Notes under the pieces: generated by a model
What the model was told of the DNA's origin: nothing
The model's input: the letters and a program-made list of their open reading frames with translations, nothing else
Databases searched by the model: none
In this document: piece by piece, positions 1 to 8,083 of the stretch
Numbering within the stretch: the stretch's first letter is position 1
Layout of the letters: every line of letters starts with the position of its first letter
Source: Neobacillus mesonae
GTDB taxonomy: Bacteria > Bacillota > Bacilli > Bacillales > Cytobacillaceae
DNA: 64,000 bases
Assembly (NCBI RefSeq): GCF_001636315.1
Contig: NZ_KV440949.1
Location: forward strand, 3,900,973-3,964,972
Direction: 5' to 3'
Made by a program: the position numbers and the translations under genes

Positions 1-1
1 T

Positions 2-1018
2 TTTGCCAAATCGATGTTTTTAACGATTGTCGGACTTGCGATTTTAGTGTTTATCGGTACAAGAATGTTTACCCATATCGACTTGAATCTTTATGGATAC
101 ATGGTAGGAACGATCACCTTCATCGGCGGCTTTTTCTACCGCTTTATTTCCTGGGGAGAAAGACCGCCAACCAAAATTATTATTAAAAAAGGATTAAAGC
201 TGTTATTTAGAAAAAGCACGGTCAAAACAGCAGTAAATCACTTAGCCATTTACGATTTTATTAAAAAGCGTGGATTTTACCGCTGGCTTCAGCACGTGTT
301 AATCGGCTGGGGCTGTGTGCTTGCCTGCTTAGTGACATTCCCGTTAGTGTTCAGCTGGATGTATTTTAATATGGACGGAAATGGCTATTACACCGTTGTG
401 TTCATGGGCATGGACTTAGTCAGAATTAAAGCTGATGGAATTATTGCTTGGTTCTCCTATAACGCCTTAAATATTTCCGCCATCATGGTCATTAGCGGCG
501 TATGTATGGCGCTTTACCGCAGGACGAAAAACATGCAGGCTAGAGCCGAGCAGAAATTTATATATGACTTCCTGCCGCTGTATCTCTTATTGTTTATTTC
601 TGTTACAGGTTTGTTATTAACAGTGCAAAACGTATTTTTACACGGATGGATGCAGCCGCAAATGTCGCTGATCCACCAATTCTCTGTAATAGTTACTTTA
701 ATCTTTCTGCCGTTTGGAAAACTTGCTCATATTCCGTTCCGCCCAATGAGCGTATTTGCAAGAAATTATCGTGAACATTTTGGTGATGAACATATGAGGG
801 AATGTAAAGTGTGCGGTGAAAAATTCGTATCTGTTGAACAATCGAAGGATGTTATAAACGTACTTGGTGTAAATGATATCAACTTTAATATGGAAGATGG
901 CTTCAATTTAGCGGAATTATGCCTGCCATGCCGCAGGAAATATCGGATTGCAAGATTTTCGGGAAGCCCTACCCACCAAGTGAAGGTCAAGGAGGCAAAT
1001 CAGAATGCAAGAGGTTAA
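2..1018 (+). CDS. NarI-like membrane subunit of a molybdoenzyme complex (5' end outside window)
   Basis: The frame is open to the left edge, so the true start may lie outside; ATG at 14 is only the first Met visible. The product has several hydrophobic segments, mostly within residues 2-245 counted from that Met. Two histidines in a late helix region (in LIHQFS and LAHIPF) are 18 residues apart, the spacing of the C-terminal haem-b ligand pair in NarI, so a quinol-oxidising b-type cytochrome role is likely (inference). After the membrane part comes a soluble tail with two CxxC motifs (C264xxC and C303xxC), which could bind zinc or an Fe-S cluster and is not part of ordinary NarI. The 3' end overlaps the molybdoenzyme gene by 14 bases, so the two are translationally coupled. 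Confidence 0.7.
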   Translation, partial: FAKSMFLTIVGLAILVFIGTRMFTHIDLNLYGYMVGTITFIGGFFYRFISWGERPPTKIIIKKGLKLLFRKSTVKTAVNHLAIYDFIKKRGFYRWLQHVLIGWGCVLACLVTFPLVFSWMYFNMDGNGYYTVVFMGMDLVRIKADGIIAWFSYNALNISAIMVISGVCMALYRRTKNMQARAEQKFIYDFLPLYLLLFISVTGLLLTVQNVFLHGWMQPQMSLIHQFSVIVTLIFLPFGKLAHIPFRPMSVFARNYREHFGDEHMRECKVCGEKFVSVEQSKDVINVLGVNDINFNMEDGFNLAELCLPCRRKYRIARFSGSPTHQVKVKEANQNARG

Positions 1019-3194
1019 TGTAAAGGGACCTAAAGATAAATTTTTCAAAGAAATCGAAAATGTGCGTCACCCAAATGAAACGCTCGTCAAGACGCACTGC
1101 AGCTATTGCGGCATGCAATGCGGAATGAACCTGCGTGTCAATACCAAAACGAATAAAATTATCGGAGTTGAACCTCGTTATGACTGGCCCGTAACGGTTG
1201 GAAAAATGTGTCCTAAAGGGGTTACCGCTTACCAGCAGACAAATCACCCAGATCGTATTTTAAAACCGTTAATTCGTGATGATGCTTCCCTTAAAGGAAC
1301 GAATGAGGGCTTCCGTGAAGCAACATGGGATGAGGCTTATGACTTAATCGCAAAACGATTTATTGAATTACAGGAGCAGTACGGTAAAGATACGTTATCA
1401 GTATTCAGCGGTGTATCAATGACCAATGAAAAGTGTTATTTAACCGGAAAGTTTGCCCGGGTTGCCTTAGGAACCCGCTATATCGATTATAACGGACGTT
1501 TCTGTATGTCGAGTGCAGCCGGTGGATTCCTTCGTTCATTCGGGGTTGACCGCGGTTCGACACTACCTTGGACCGATATCCACGAAACAGACTGCTTATT
1601 CATCGCAGGCAGCAACACGGCCGAATGCCATCCAACATCGATGTTCCGTGTTTGGAATGTACAGGAAAGAGGCGGTTACATTATCGTTGCCGATCCTCGT
1701 GAAACACCAATCGCAAGACGTGCGGATGTTCATCTGGATTTAAGACCGGGAACAGACCTTGCATTGGCAAATGGGATTGTGAATCTATTAATCCAAAACG
1801 GTTATGTAGATGAAGAATTCGTAAGCAGTCATACAAACGGTTTTGAAGAAACAAAAGAATTGGTGAAAGAATTTACACCAGAATATACTAGTCAAATTAC
1901 CGGGGTTGCACCTGAAAAAATTATTCGTGCCGCAGAAATTTATGGTATGGCTCCGAATGCAGTTGTAATGTTTGCCCGTGGTATTGAACAGCAGCATAAA
2001 GGAGTAGACAACGTATCAGGATATACGAACATGGCACTTGTTACGGGTAAAATTGGCCGTCCGAAATCAGGAGTAGCCACTTTTACCGGGCAAGGGAACG
2101 GACAGGGCGGTCGTGAGCATGGCCAGAAATCAGACCTGCTTCCAGGCTATCGTAAAATTACCAATCCGGAGCATGTTCGTGAAGTATGTCAGGTTTGGGG
2201 TATTACACCTGAAGAAATGCCGAAGCCAGGTGTGTCCGCCTATGAAATGTTCGAGTTAATGGAGCAAAAAACCATTCGCGGATTGTATCTGCTTTGTTCA
2301 AACCCTGCAGTATCGGCACCAAATCAAAACTTTGTCCGTAAGGCGTTAAAAGGATTAGACTTCATGGTTTGTGCTGATTTCTATCTTTCCGAATCAGCCG
2401 AATTTGCTGATGTAGTTCTTCCTACAGTTACGTGGTCAGAAGATGAAGGAACTGTAACGAATATTGAAGGACGGATTATCAAAATTAATAAAGCTCAAGA
2501 GCCGCTTGGCGAATCGAAGCCAGACTGGCAGATTCAAGCTGAGCTTGCAGAACGTTTAGGAAAAGGAAAATATTTTTCTCATTTGAAGACTGCACGTGAT
2601 GTCGCAGATGAGTTCCGGTTGGCATCTAAAGGCGGCTATGCCGATTACTACGGAGCAACATGGGATAAGATTGAAAAACAAGATGGGGTGTTCTGGCCTT
2701 GCCGTGATGAAAACGACCCTGGAACACCACATATGTTCTTAGATAAAAAATTCTATCATCCAGATGGAAAAGCGAAAATTTGTGCTCTGCCTTACCGTCC
2801 GCCTGCTGAAGAGCCGGATGAAAGGTATCCATTACGCTTAACAACTGGCCGTGTTGTGTATCACTATTTATCAGGGAACCAAACCCGTCGGATTCAATTT
2901 TTACGCGACATGTGTCCGGAACCATATGTGGAGGTACACCCGGAGACAGCTGCAAAATACAAGATTGAACATGAAGAATATGTCCGCCTCTATACCCGGA
3001 GAGGGGAAGCGGAATATAAAGTGAAAATAACCGAAGCGATTCGGAAGGATACCGTATTTGTGCCATACCATTTTGGCCACGAAAAATCTATTAATCTATT
3101 AACGATTGCCGCGCTAGATCCGATTTCTCGGATGCCGGAGTTTAAGGCTTGTGCCGCACAGATTGAAAAACTAGACATGAAGAAGGTGCAGTAA
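1005..3194 (+). CDS. Molybdopterin oxidoreductase, nitrate-reductase-like catalytic subunit
   Basis: A 729-residue bis-MGD enzyme of the DMSO reductase superfamily, closest in layout to NarB/NasC/NapA-type nitrate reductases. An N-terminal [4Fe-4S] site is formed by C32, C35, C39 and C69 (in KMCPKG). Cys167 in NGRFCMSSA is the expected Mo ligand, which argues against Asp-type NarG and against arsenite oxidase. The C-terminal molybdopterin-dinucleotide-binding barrel (about 600-720) is present. There is no Tat signal, so it acts in the cytoplasm. AAGGAGG at 989-995 supports the ATG. It lies in an operon with a NarI-like subunit, a DmsB-like ferredoxin subunit and a Rieske protein. Nitrate is the likeliest substrate because an NreABC-like system follows, but the sequence does not prove it. 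Confidence 0.85.
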   Translation: MQEVNVKGPKDKFFKEIENVRHPNETLVKTHCSYCGMQCGMNLRVNTKTNKIIGVEPRYDWPVTVGKMCPKGVTAYQQTNHPDRILKPLIRDDASLKGTNEGFREATWDEAYDLIAKRFIELQEQYGKDTLSVFSGVSMTNEKCYLTGKFARVALGTRYIDYNGRFCMSSAAGGFLRSFGVDRGSTLPWTDIHETDCLFIAGSNTAECHPTSMFRVWNVQERGGYIIVADPRETPIARRADVHLDLRPGTDLALANGIVNLLIQNGYVDEEFVSSHTNGFEETKELVKEFTPEYTSQITGVAPEKIIRAAEIYGMAPNAVVMFARGIEQQHKGVDNVSGYTNMALVTGKIGRPKSGVATFTGQGNGQGGREHGQKSDLLPGYRKITNPEHVREVCQVWGITPEEMPKPGVSAYEMFELMEQKTIRGLYLLCSNPAVSAPNQNFVRKALKGLDFMVCADFYLSESAEFADVVLPTVTWSEDEGTVTNIEGRIIKINKAQEPLGESKPDWQIQAELAERLGKGKYFSHLKTARDVADEFRLASKGGYADYYGATWDKIEKQDGVFWPCRDENDPGTPHMFLDKKFYHPDGKAKICALPYRPPAEEPDERYPLRLTTGRVVYHYLSGNQTRRIQFLRDMCPEPYVEVHPETAAKYKIEHEEYVRLYTRRGEAEYKVKITEAIRKDTVFVPYHFGHEKSINLLTIAALDPISRMPEFKACAAQIEKLDMKKVQ

Positions 3195-3195
3195 A

Positions 3196-3759
3196 GTGGT
3201 AAAAAAGCGATTATATCTTGAACTTGAAAATTGTATCGGGTGCCGTTCCTGTTTAGCTGCTTGTACGCAGTGCGGCGGGCACGAACAGCGGAACCGTAAC
3301 TACGTTTACGATGTGAACCCGCTTGTAAACCGTCAGACGATGCCGCTTATGTGCCTTCACTGTGTGAATCCTGCATGTGCAAGGAGCTGCCCGGCTCAGG
3401 CGATTCAAATTCATGAAACAGGAGCCGTACTTTCGGCTCTTGTGGAAAAGTGTATCGGCTGCCAAAACTGTACGATTGCCTGCCCATACGGCATTCCGAA
3501 GTTTGATACCGAGCAGAATTTAATGTACAAATGCGATCTTTGTATTGACCGTACAAAGGACGGCATTCCGCCAATGTGCGCAAGTGTATGTCCTTCCAAT
3601 ACATTGCAATGGCTGACAGATGAAGAAATTGAAGCAAAACAAAAACAATTTAACCTTGATAATGGTAAGTGGGTAACAAGCATGCCTTACTTGGAAGGCG
3701 AAACAAATGTTAGAGTGAATCTCCCTGGAATTCTGCAGGGCGTCACGAAATTGTTCTAG
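3196..3759 (+). CDS. Four-cluster ferredoxin subunit (DmsB/NrfC/NarH-like)
   Basis: A 187-residue electron-transfer subunit. Four cysteine groups are visible: CIGCRSCLAAC, CLHCVNPACARSCP, CIGCQNCTIACPYG, and CDLC...CASVCP, enough for four [4Fe-4S] clusters in the DmsB arrangement. It should carry electrons between the quinol-side membrane subunit or the Rieske protein and the molybdoenzyme. It starts with GTG one base after the TAA of the catalytic gene, with a purine-rich AGAAGG region just upstream, so it is probably translated by re-initiation. No export signal is seen, matching a cytoplasmic complex. Confidence 0.88.
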   Translation: MVKKRLYLELENCIGCRSCLAACTQCGGHEQRNRNYVYDVNPLVNRQTMPLMCLHCVNPACARSCPAQAIQIHETGAVLSALVEKCIGCQNCTIACPYGIPKFDTEQNLMYKCDLCIDRTKDGIPPMCASVCPSNTLQWLTDEEIEAKQKQFNLDNGKWVTSMPYLEGETNVRVNLPGILQGVTKLF

Positions 3760-3771
3760 GAGGGATTAACA

Positions 3772-4296
3772 ATGAGCGATAAAAATAACAAAATCCCGTT
3801 TAATGAAGATAACTATACACATAATATTAATCGCAATAATGAAAGAAAGCTGGATCGTCGAGGTTTTATGAAGACATTAGTCGGGGCAGCTGGTGTGTTT
3901 GCCATCTCTTCCCTGCCGTGGGGAGCTATTGCTGCGAAGGAGCTTACTGGTCTTAGTGATAAGAAATATCCAAAACACAAAATCACTGATGTCAACTCCA
4001 TCGGCATTGGAGAGGCTGTAGATTTTGCATTTCCAAGCGAGCATGACAGTGCCATCTTAATTAGACTTTCTGAGAATAAATATGTAGCTTACCAAAATGC
4101 TTGCACACATCTGCGCTGCCCGGTTTTTTGGGAAAAAGCCTCTGGTGAAATGCTTTGTCCTTGTCATCATGGGAAATTTGATGTAAAAACCGGTGAACCG
4201 ATTGCCGGGCCGCCAAGACGTCCGCTTCCGGAAATTCATGTAAAGGTAGAGAATGGTGCGGTGTATGCCGTGGGGGTGAAGCGTTATGAAGCGTAG
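3772..4296 (+). CDS. Tat-exported Rieske [2Fe-2S] protein
   Basis: A 174-residue protein. A twin-arginine signal (RRGFMK, residues about 29-34) is followed by a hydrophobic stretch (LVGAAGVFAISSL), so it is exported or anchored outside by Tat. The two Rieske ligand motifs are CTHLRC and CPCHHG, about 18 residues apart. A Rieske protein in a molybdoenzyme operon recalls arsenite oxidase (AioB), but the catalytic subunit here is of the Cys-ligated nitrate reductase type. Possible roles are electron input from quinol on the outer face or a cytochrome bc-like step. It has a good GGAGG site and overlaps the next gene by 11 bases. Confidence 0.88.
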   Translation: MSDKNNKIPFNEDNYTHNINRNNERKLDRRGFMKTLVGAAGVFAISSLPWGAIAAKELTGLSDKKYPKHKITDVNSIGIGEAVDFAFPSEHDSAILIRLSENKYVAYQNACTHLRCPVFWEKASGEMLCPCHHGKFDVKTGEPIAGPPRRPLPEIHVKVENGAVYAVGVKRYEA

Positions 4297-4477
4297 TTAC
4301 GTTCCTGTTGCCCTGCTTCTTACTGTATTGTTCCTAAATATCATTTTTACTCAGTACATGGTTCATCAATATTTTTATGAGCATTATACGAATACCATCA
4401 TTGCCGCAGTGGTAAATTTAATTCTTTTTCCAATCGCTTTTCTCATCTACAAAAAAGGTGTGAACGTCAATGACTAG
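4286..4477 (+). CDS. Small two-helix membrane protein of the molybdoenzyme operon
   Basis: A 63-residue protein with two predicted membrane helices (about 5-24 and 35-55) and a short polar tail. It overlaps the Rieske gene by 11 bases and the next gene by 8, so it is co-translated with the operon. No family is recognised. It could be an assembly or anchoring factor for the exported Rieske protein (inference from position only). Confidence 0.7.
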   Translation: MKRSYVPVALLLTVLFLNIIFTQYMVHQYFYEHYTNTIIAAVVNLILFPIAFLIYKKGVNVND

Positions 4478-4781
4478 TGAAACGTATATTGATTTTTGCT
4501 TTGTTCGGGCAGCAGCAGGCGGTTTTTCCGAAGAAATTGATCAGATGCTGAGAGATACATTTGTGAAGAAACGCTTGAATTGGTACCTTGAGGAAAAGAC
4601 TGTTGATGGTGCCGAGATGGTGATTGCTGAAATAAAAGGCATGAGCGACTGGGCTTCTGAAGATGAGACCATTGAGTTTCTTGAGGAAAACGCAGGTGAA
4701 AAGTTCTGGCAGTATTTGCAGGGCTATAAAATGTTCATTTATCCTGTAAAGAGAGGATGTAACAGCTGTGGCGTCCATTAA
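4470..4781 (+). CDS. Hypothetical acidic protein with C-terminal CxxC
   Basis: A 103-residue soluble protein, rich in Asp/Glu, ending in RGCNSCGVH. The terminal CxxC could bind metal or act in redox chemistry. It is nested between overlapping genes (8 bases with the previous one, 14 with the next), so it is clearly an operon member. No family is recognised. A chaperone role like that of NarJ/DmsD would be plausible by position, but NarJ-type proteins are larger. Confidence 0.65.
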   Translation: MTSETYIDFCFVRAAAGGFSEEIDQMLRDTFVKKRLNWYLEEKTVDGAEMVIAEIKGMSDWASEDETIEFLEENAGEKFWQYLQGYKMFIYPVKRGCNSCGVH

Positions 4782-5052
4782 TCTAGAAGATGTAAAAGAG
4801 TTTGCCGAAGGGGCAAAGGTTGAAATTTATATTCATGATCAGGAGGGCGGCGACCAGGCTCCGGCGGTTAAGAAGGCAATTAAAAAGGTTCTGCTTTGTC
4901 CGGACAAGACCCATCTTCGCTTTTATTTCGATGATTTTTACTTTCTCGCCGTCCCACTGGAAAGTGATGTGAGCTGGTCTGATCATCAATGGGCTGCATT
5001 TGATTCAGGGAGCGGGTTAACATATACTTTTAAAAAGGTTCAGGTCTTATAG
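4768..5052 (+). CDS. Hypothetical protein, last gene of the molybdoenzyme operon
   Basis: A 94-residue soluble protein starting with GTG at 4768, preceded by GAGAGGATG and overlapping the previous gene by 14 bases. It has alternating hydrophobic and charged strands and no cysteine cluster apart from a single Cys. No family is recognised. A terminator-like hairpin begins inside its last codons. Confidence 0.6.
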   Translation: MASINLEDVKEFAEGAKVEIYIHDQEGGDQAPAVKKAIKKVLLCPDKTHLRFYFDDFYFLAVPLESDVSWSDHQWAAFDSGSGLTYTFKKVQVL

Positions 5053-5068
5053 GTGGCCTGCCTTTTTT
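5036..5068 (+). terminator. Rho-independent terminator after the molybdoenzyme operon
   Basis: AGG..CAGG pairs with CCTG CCT around an 11-14 nt loop and is followed by six T. The 5' arm overlaps the last codons of the preceding gene. The stem has a two-base bulge, so strength is uncertain. Confidence 0.55.
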
Positions 5069-5080
5069 ATCATTTTGTAT

Positions 5081-5193
5081 TTTTGCAGATAAATTTAAAT
5101 AATTGCAGATATAACATTCAAAACTACAGATATATTTAATAAATTGCAGACAAATCATTCAAAACCGCAGATATATCTTCTGAACTGCTATTT
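5081..5193. repeat. Array of about 21-bp units (TTGCAGATATA core) before the kinase gene
   Basis: The motif CAGAT or CAGAC recurs at 5086, 5106, 5127, 5147 and 5168, a spacing of 20-21 bases, and a degenerate unit follows near 5188. The rest of each unit is AT-rich, often containing ATTCAAAAC or ATTTAATAA. The phasing equals two helical turns, so all cores face the same side of the DNA. The array fills the gap between the molybdoenzyme operon and the histidine kinase and ends about 30 bases before the kinase start. Confidence 0.75.
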
Positions 5194-5219
5194 AAAATCA
5201 AACAAAGGAGGGCAGGCTA

Positions 5220-5876
5220 ATGGATCTTATCAAAACAAAACAACAGATCAGCTCTTATATAATCGATACCCAGGAAGAAGAAATCAAACGAATTGCCATG
5301 GAGCTGCATGAAGGGGTCGGTCAAAATCTTTATAGTATTTTAACAGGTTTACAATTTGTTGAATCTGGCACTAAGGAACCGCAGGTAAAAAATTATCTTC
5401 ACGAAATGACCCTTTTAATTGAAAAGACGATCCAAGAGATTCGGCTGTTGACTGTTGAATTACATCCGCCTGCTCTTACTGCCCTTGGCTTACTTGCGGC
5501 AATGAAAAGCTATTTTAAGCTGTATACATCAACATTCGGTATTCTTGTTGATCTCGAATCTGCCGGTGAGGAACAAACCTTACCTGAAAAGCACCGCATT
5601 GCTGTTTTTCGTGTATGCCAAGAGGCTTTTATGAATATTGCCAAATATGCAGACACTTCCAATGTTAAAGTGAATTTTGTTTGGAAAAGCAAAGAGTTAA
5701 CAATCATGATTCGTGATTTTGGCAGCGGGTTTGAGCCGGAATCCTTAAACCCTGATCAGGCTTCCGGACTTGCGGCAATGAAGGAAAGAATGCTTCTCAC
5801 TGGCGGCAGGTGCAGCATATCCTCTAAAATAGGAGAAGGAACACTAATAGAAGTATCTCTTCCACTAACGGAATAA
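5220..5876 (+). CDS. Short NarL-type sensor histidine kinase without input domain
   Basis: A 218-residue HisKA_3/HATPase_c kinase. The phospho-acceptor is His30 in ELHEGVGQN. The ATP-binding lid region includes RDFGSGF and GLAAMKERM. There is almost no sequence before the dimerisation helix, so it has no sensory domain of its own. It must take its signal from a partner, perhaps the GAF protein or the PAS kinase encoded downstream. The RBS AAAGGAGGG is strong. It lies 13 bases before its response regulator and shares the orientation of the whole set. Confidence 0.88.
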   Translation: MDLIKTKQQISSYIIDTQEEEIKRIAMELHEGVGQNLYSILTGLQFVESGTKEPQVKNYLHEMTLLIEKTIQEIRLLTVELHPPALTALGLLAAMKSYFKLYTSTFGILVDLESAGEEQTLPEKHRIAVFRVCQEAFMNIAKYADTSNVKVNFVWKSKELTIMIRDFGSGFEPESLNPDQASGLAAMKERMLLTGGRCSISSKIGEGTLIEVSLPLTE

Positions 5877-5889
5877 AGGGGAGTTAAGA

Positions 5890-6543
5890 TTGATAAGAAT
5901 CCTATTGGTTGATGATCATGCTGTTGTTAGAAGCGGTTTAAAAATGCTTCTTCAGACAAACCCGGAAATAGAAGTGGTCGGGGAGGCCTCTGAAGGTAAT
6001 GAAGGAATTAAAAAGGCATTGAGATTGAAACCTGATGTGGTAGTCATGGATTTGAGCATGCCGCACGGAAAAGATGGGCTTTCAGCAACGGCAGAATTAA
6101 AGCAGCAAATGCCTGAAATTAATATATTGATTTTAACCATGCATGACGACGAAGAATATCTTTTCCGGGCAATTCAGGGCGGGGCGTCCGGATGTATTTT
6201 AAAAAGCGCACCGCATGATGAATTAATGTCGGCCATTGAATCGGTCGCAAAAGGGGATGCCTATCTTCATCCGTCGGCAACAAAACGATTAATGGATGAA
6301 TACTTATCCGGTGTAAAGCAGGATGGCAGTGACACATACAATCTTTTATCAGAACGGGAGAAGGAAGTATTGACATTAATTGCAAAAGGGTACGCTAACA
6401 AGGAAATTGCAGAGCAGCTTGTGATTAGCGTTAAGACTGTCGAAACACACAAAAGTAAATTAATGGAGAAGCTGCAGTTGAAAACTCGACCTGAATTAGT
6501 GGAATATGCCGTTAAAAAAGGCTTATTAGGCTACAGCATTTAA
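5890..6543 (+). CDS. nreC: NarL/FixJ-type response regulator, NreC-like
   Basis: A 217-residue regulator. The receiver domain has D8, D9, phospho-acceptor D54 (VVMDLSMP) and a conserved Lys in LKSAP. The C-terminal LuxR-type helix-turn-helix runs from about 150 to 205 (LSEREKEVLTLIAKG, NKEIAEQLVISVKTVETHK). The start is TTG at 5890, supported by AAGGGGAG at 5877-5884. In staphylococci NreC activates nitrate and nitrite reductase operons; the molybdoenzyme operon just upstream is the obvious candidate target. The name rests on context plus architecture, because NarL-family regulators are hard to tell apart. Confidence 0.8.
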   Translation: MIRILLVDDHAVVRSGLKMLLQTNPEIEVVGEASEGNEGIKKALRLKPDVVVMDLSMPHGKDGLSATAELKQQMPEINILILTMHDDEEYLFRAIQGGASGCILKSAPHDELMSAIESVAKGDAYLHPSATKRLMDEYLSGVKQDGSDTYNLLSEREKEVLTLIAKGYANKEIAEQLVISVKTVETHKSKLMEKLQLKTRPELVEYAVKKGLLGYSI

Positions 6544-6557
6544 GGAGAAAATTCAGC

Positions 6558-7010
6558 ATGACAGAATTAAGAGAACTTCCATCCATAATTGAAATATGTG
6601 AAAAATTAAAGACGGCTTCCGGCTGTGATTTTGTCGGGCTTGCCCTCCAGAATGAGATTGGCCCTGATGTCAGATGGCATTATGCTTCTGGTAATCTGAA
6701 CGATAAATACAAACGAATAACGGTCCGTTTCGGAAAAGGAATCGCCGGAAAGATTATCTCCAGCGGCAGCACGATGATGATTACTGATTTTCCAAAGCAC
6801 ATTAATGGAAAAGTCACCGATTATCCAATTATGCTGGCTGAGAAACTTGTTTCTTCCTATGCGGTCCCTTTATTTTTTAACGGCGTTCCTAAAGGAGTAC
6901 TGTTGATTGGAAGACGGGAATCACATGTGTATAGTGAAGACGTCCAGCAAATGGCAGACGATTCTGCTCTCGTTCTGGAACAGCTCTTGAAGGAGCAGAT
7001 CTTCAGATGA
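6558..7010 (+). CDS. nreA: GAF-domain protein, NreA-like nitrate sensor
   Basis: A 150-residue single GAF domain (about 10-145), matching the roughly 150-residue size of staphylococcal NreA, which binds nitrate and modulates NreB. It sits between a NarL-type regulator and a PAS kinase, which is the nre gene association. AAGGAG at 6542-6547 supports the start. Ligand residues cannot be confirmed by eye, so nitrate binding is inference. Confidence 0.72.
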   Translation: MTELRELPSIIEICEKLKTASGCDFVGLALQNEIGPDVRWHYASGNLNDKYKRITVRFGKGIAGKIISSGSTMMITDFPKHINGKVTDYPIMLAEKLVSSYAVPLFFNGVPKGVLLIGRRESHVYSEDVQQMADDSALVLEQLLKEQIFR

Positions 7011-7022
7011 GGGGGGATGAAA

Positions 7023-8054
7023 ATGGAAAAGGAATTTCAGCAGACAAAAAATGAGTTATTGGATTATAAATTTGCTCTTGATGCTTCTTCCATTGTAGCC
7101 ATTACGAATGCACGCGGCGTGATTACATATGTTAACGATCAATTTTGCCAAATCTCCAAATATTCCCGTGAAGAATTATTGGGGCAGGACCATCGAATTA
7201 TTAATTCCGGTTATCATTCCAAAGAATTTTTTAAAGGAATGTGGCGGACGATTGGTTCAGGAGAAGTTTGGAAAGATGAAATCTGTAATCGTGCGAAGGA
7301 TGGCACACATTATTGGGTGGATACCACGATTGTCCCATTTTTGAATGAGAAGGGAAAGCCTTATCAGTATGTAGCCATCCGCTATGAAATCACCGAGCGA
7401 AAACGGGTCGAACAAGAATTACAGAAAATGATGACAAGAATCATAGATGTTCAGGAAGAAGAACGAAAGAGACTCTCGCGTAATCTTCATGACGGAATTG
7501 GGCAGAATCTTTACAGTCATTTAATTACGATTAATCGGCTCCTCTCGGAATTAGACCACCCGCTCCTACATCAAATGCAGAGGGAAGCGGCTGAACTAAT
7601 CGAAGAAATTCGGGAAATTTCTTGGGAGCTAAGGCCGTCCGTCTTGGACGACCTTGGCCTTGTCCCGGCGATTCGCTCTTATCTTACAAGGTATTCCGAT
7701 CATTACAATATCGATGTTTATTTTGATTGCGTTCTCCATAAGCGTCTGGACATCACCATTGAATTAACGATTTATCGAATCATCCAGGAAGCGCTGACCA
7801 ATATTCGCAAATATGCCGGAGTAACAGAAGCTATGGTGACGGTAAGGGAAATGGATGATGTGGTAAGGGTGATGATTGAAGATCAGGGCAAGGGGTTTGA
7901 CTTACATTTACGGGCAATGTCCCCAGGCGTCGGCCTGTTCAGCATGGACGAGCGCGCCCGCTCTGTCGGCGGCACACTCACCATCAACACAGTACCCGAA
8001 AAAGGAACTAAAATTATTTTGGAAGTACCAATTAAGGTGTCAGGCACCATGTGA
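7023..8054 (+). CDS. nreB: PAS-domain sensor histidine kinase, NreB-like
   Basis: ATG at 7023 is preferred over 7017 because the GAGGGGGG site abuts 7017. The product is 343 residues: PAS/PAC domain (about 15-125), linker, HisKA_3 with His156 in SRNLHDGIGQN, then HATPase_c. Unlike staphylococcal NreB, the PAS domain lacks the four-cysteine [4Fe-4S] motif; only Cys42 and Cys88 are present, so direct oxygen sensing by that cluster is unlikely. The last codons (VSGTM) and the stop are supplied by the 5' arm of a dispersed palindromic repeat, so the original C-terminus seems to have been replaced. Confidence 0.82.
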   Translation: MEKEFQQTKNELLDYKFALDASSIVAITNARGVITYVNDQFCQISKYSREELLGQDHRIINSGYHSKEFFKGMWRTIGSGEVWKDEICNRAKDGTHYWVDTTIVPFLNEKGKPYQYVAIRYEITERKRVEQELQKMMTRIIDVQEEERKRLSRNLHDGIGQNLYSHLITINRLLSELDHPLLHQMQREAAELIEEIREISWELRPSVLDDLGLVPAIRSYLTRYSDHYNIDVYFDCVLHKRLDITIELTIYRIIQEALTNIRKYAGVTEAMVTVREMDDVVRVMIEDQGKGFDLHLRAMSPGVGLFSMDERARSVGGTLTINTVPEKGTKIILEVPIKVSGTM

Positions 8055-8079
8055 ATTTTCACATGGTGCCTGACACCTT
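8034..8079. repeat. GGTGTCAGGCACC palindromic repeat, copy 1 (overlaps kinase 3' end)
   Basis: A perfect 21-bp inverted repeat with a 4-base loop, core GGTGTCAGGCACCATGTGA, followed by TTTTT. It includes the last six codons and stop of the upstream kinase gene and can act as its terminator. Further copies lie at 27058, 31223, 44312 and 50894, with a half copy at 58191. Confidence 0.9.
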
Positions 8080-8083
8080 TTTA

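Noticed and set aside
1005-4296. Arsenite oxidase (AioAB) because a Tat Rieske protein accompanies a molybdoenzyme
   Set aside because: The catalytic subunit has a [4Fe-4S] site with four Cys and a Cys Mo ligand, and a four-cluster ferredoxin subunit is present; AioA has a [3Fe-4S] site and no protein Mo ligand.
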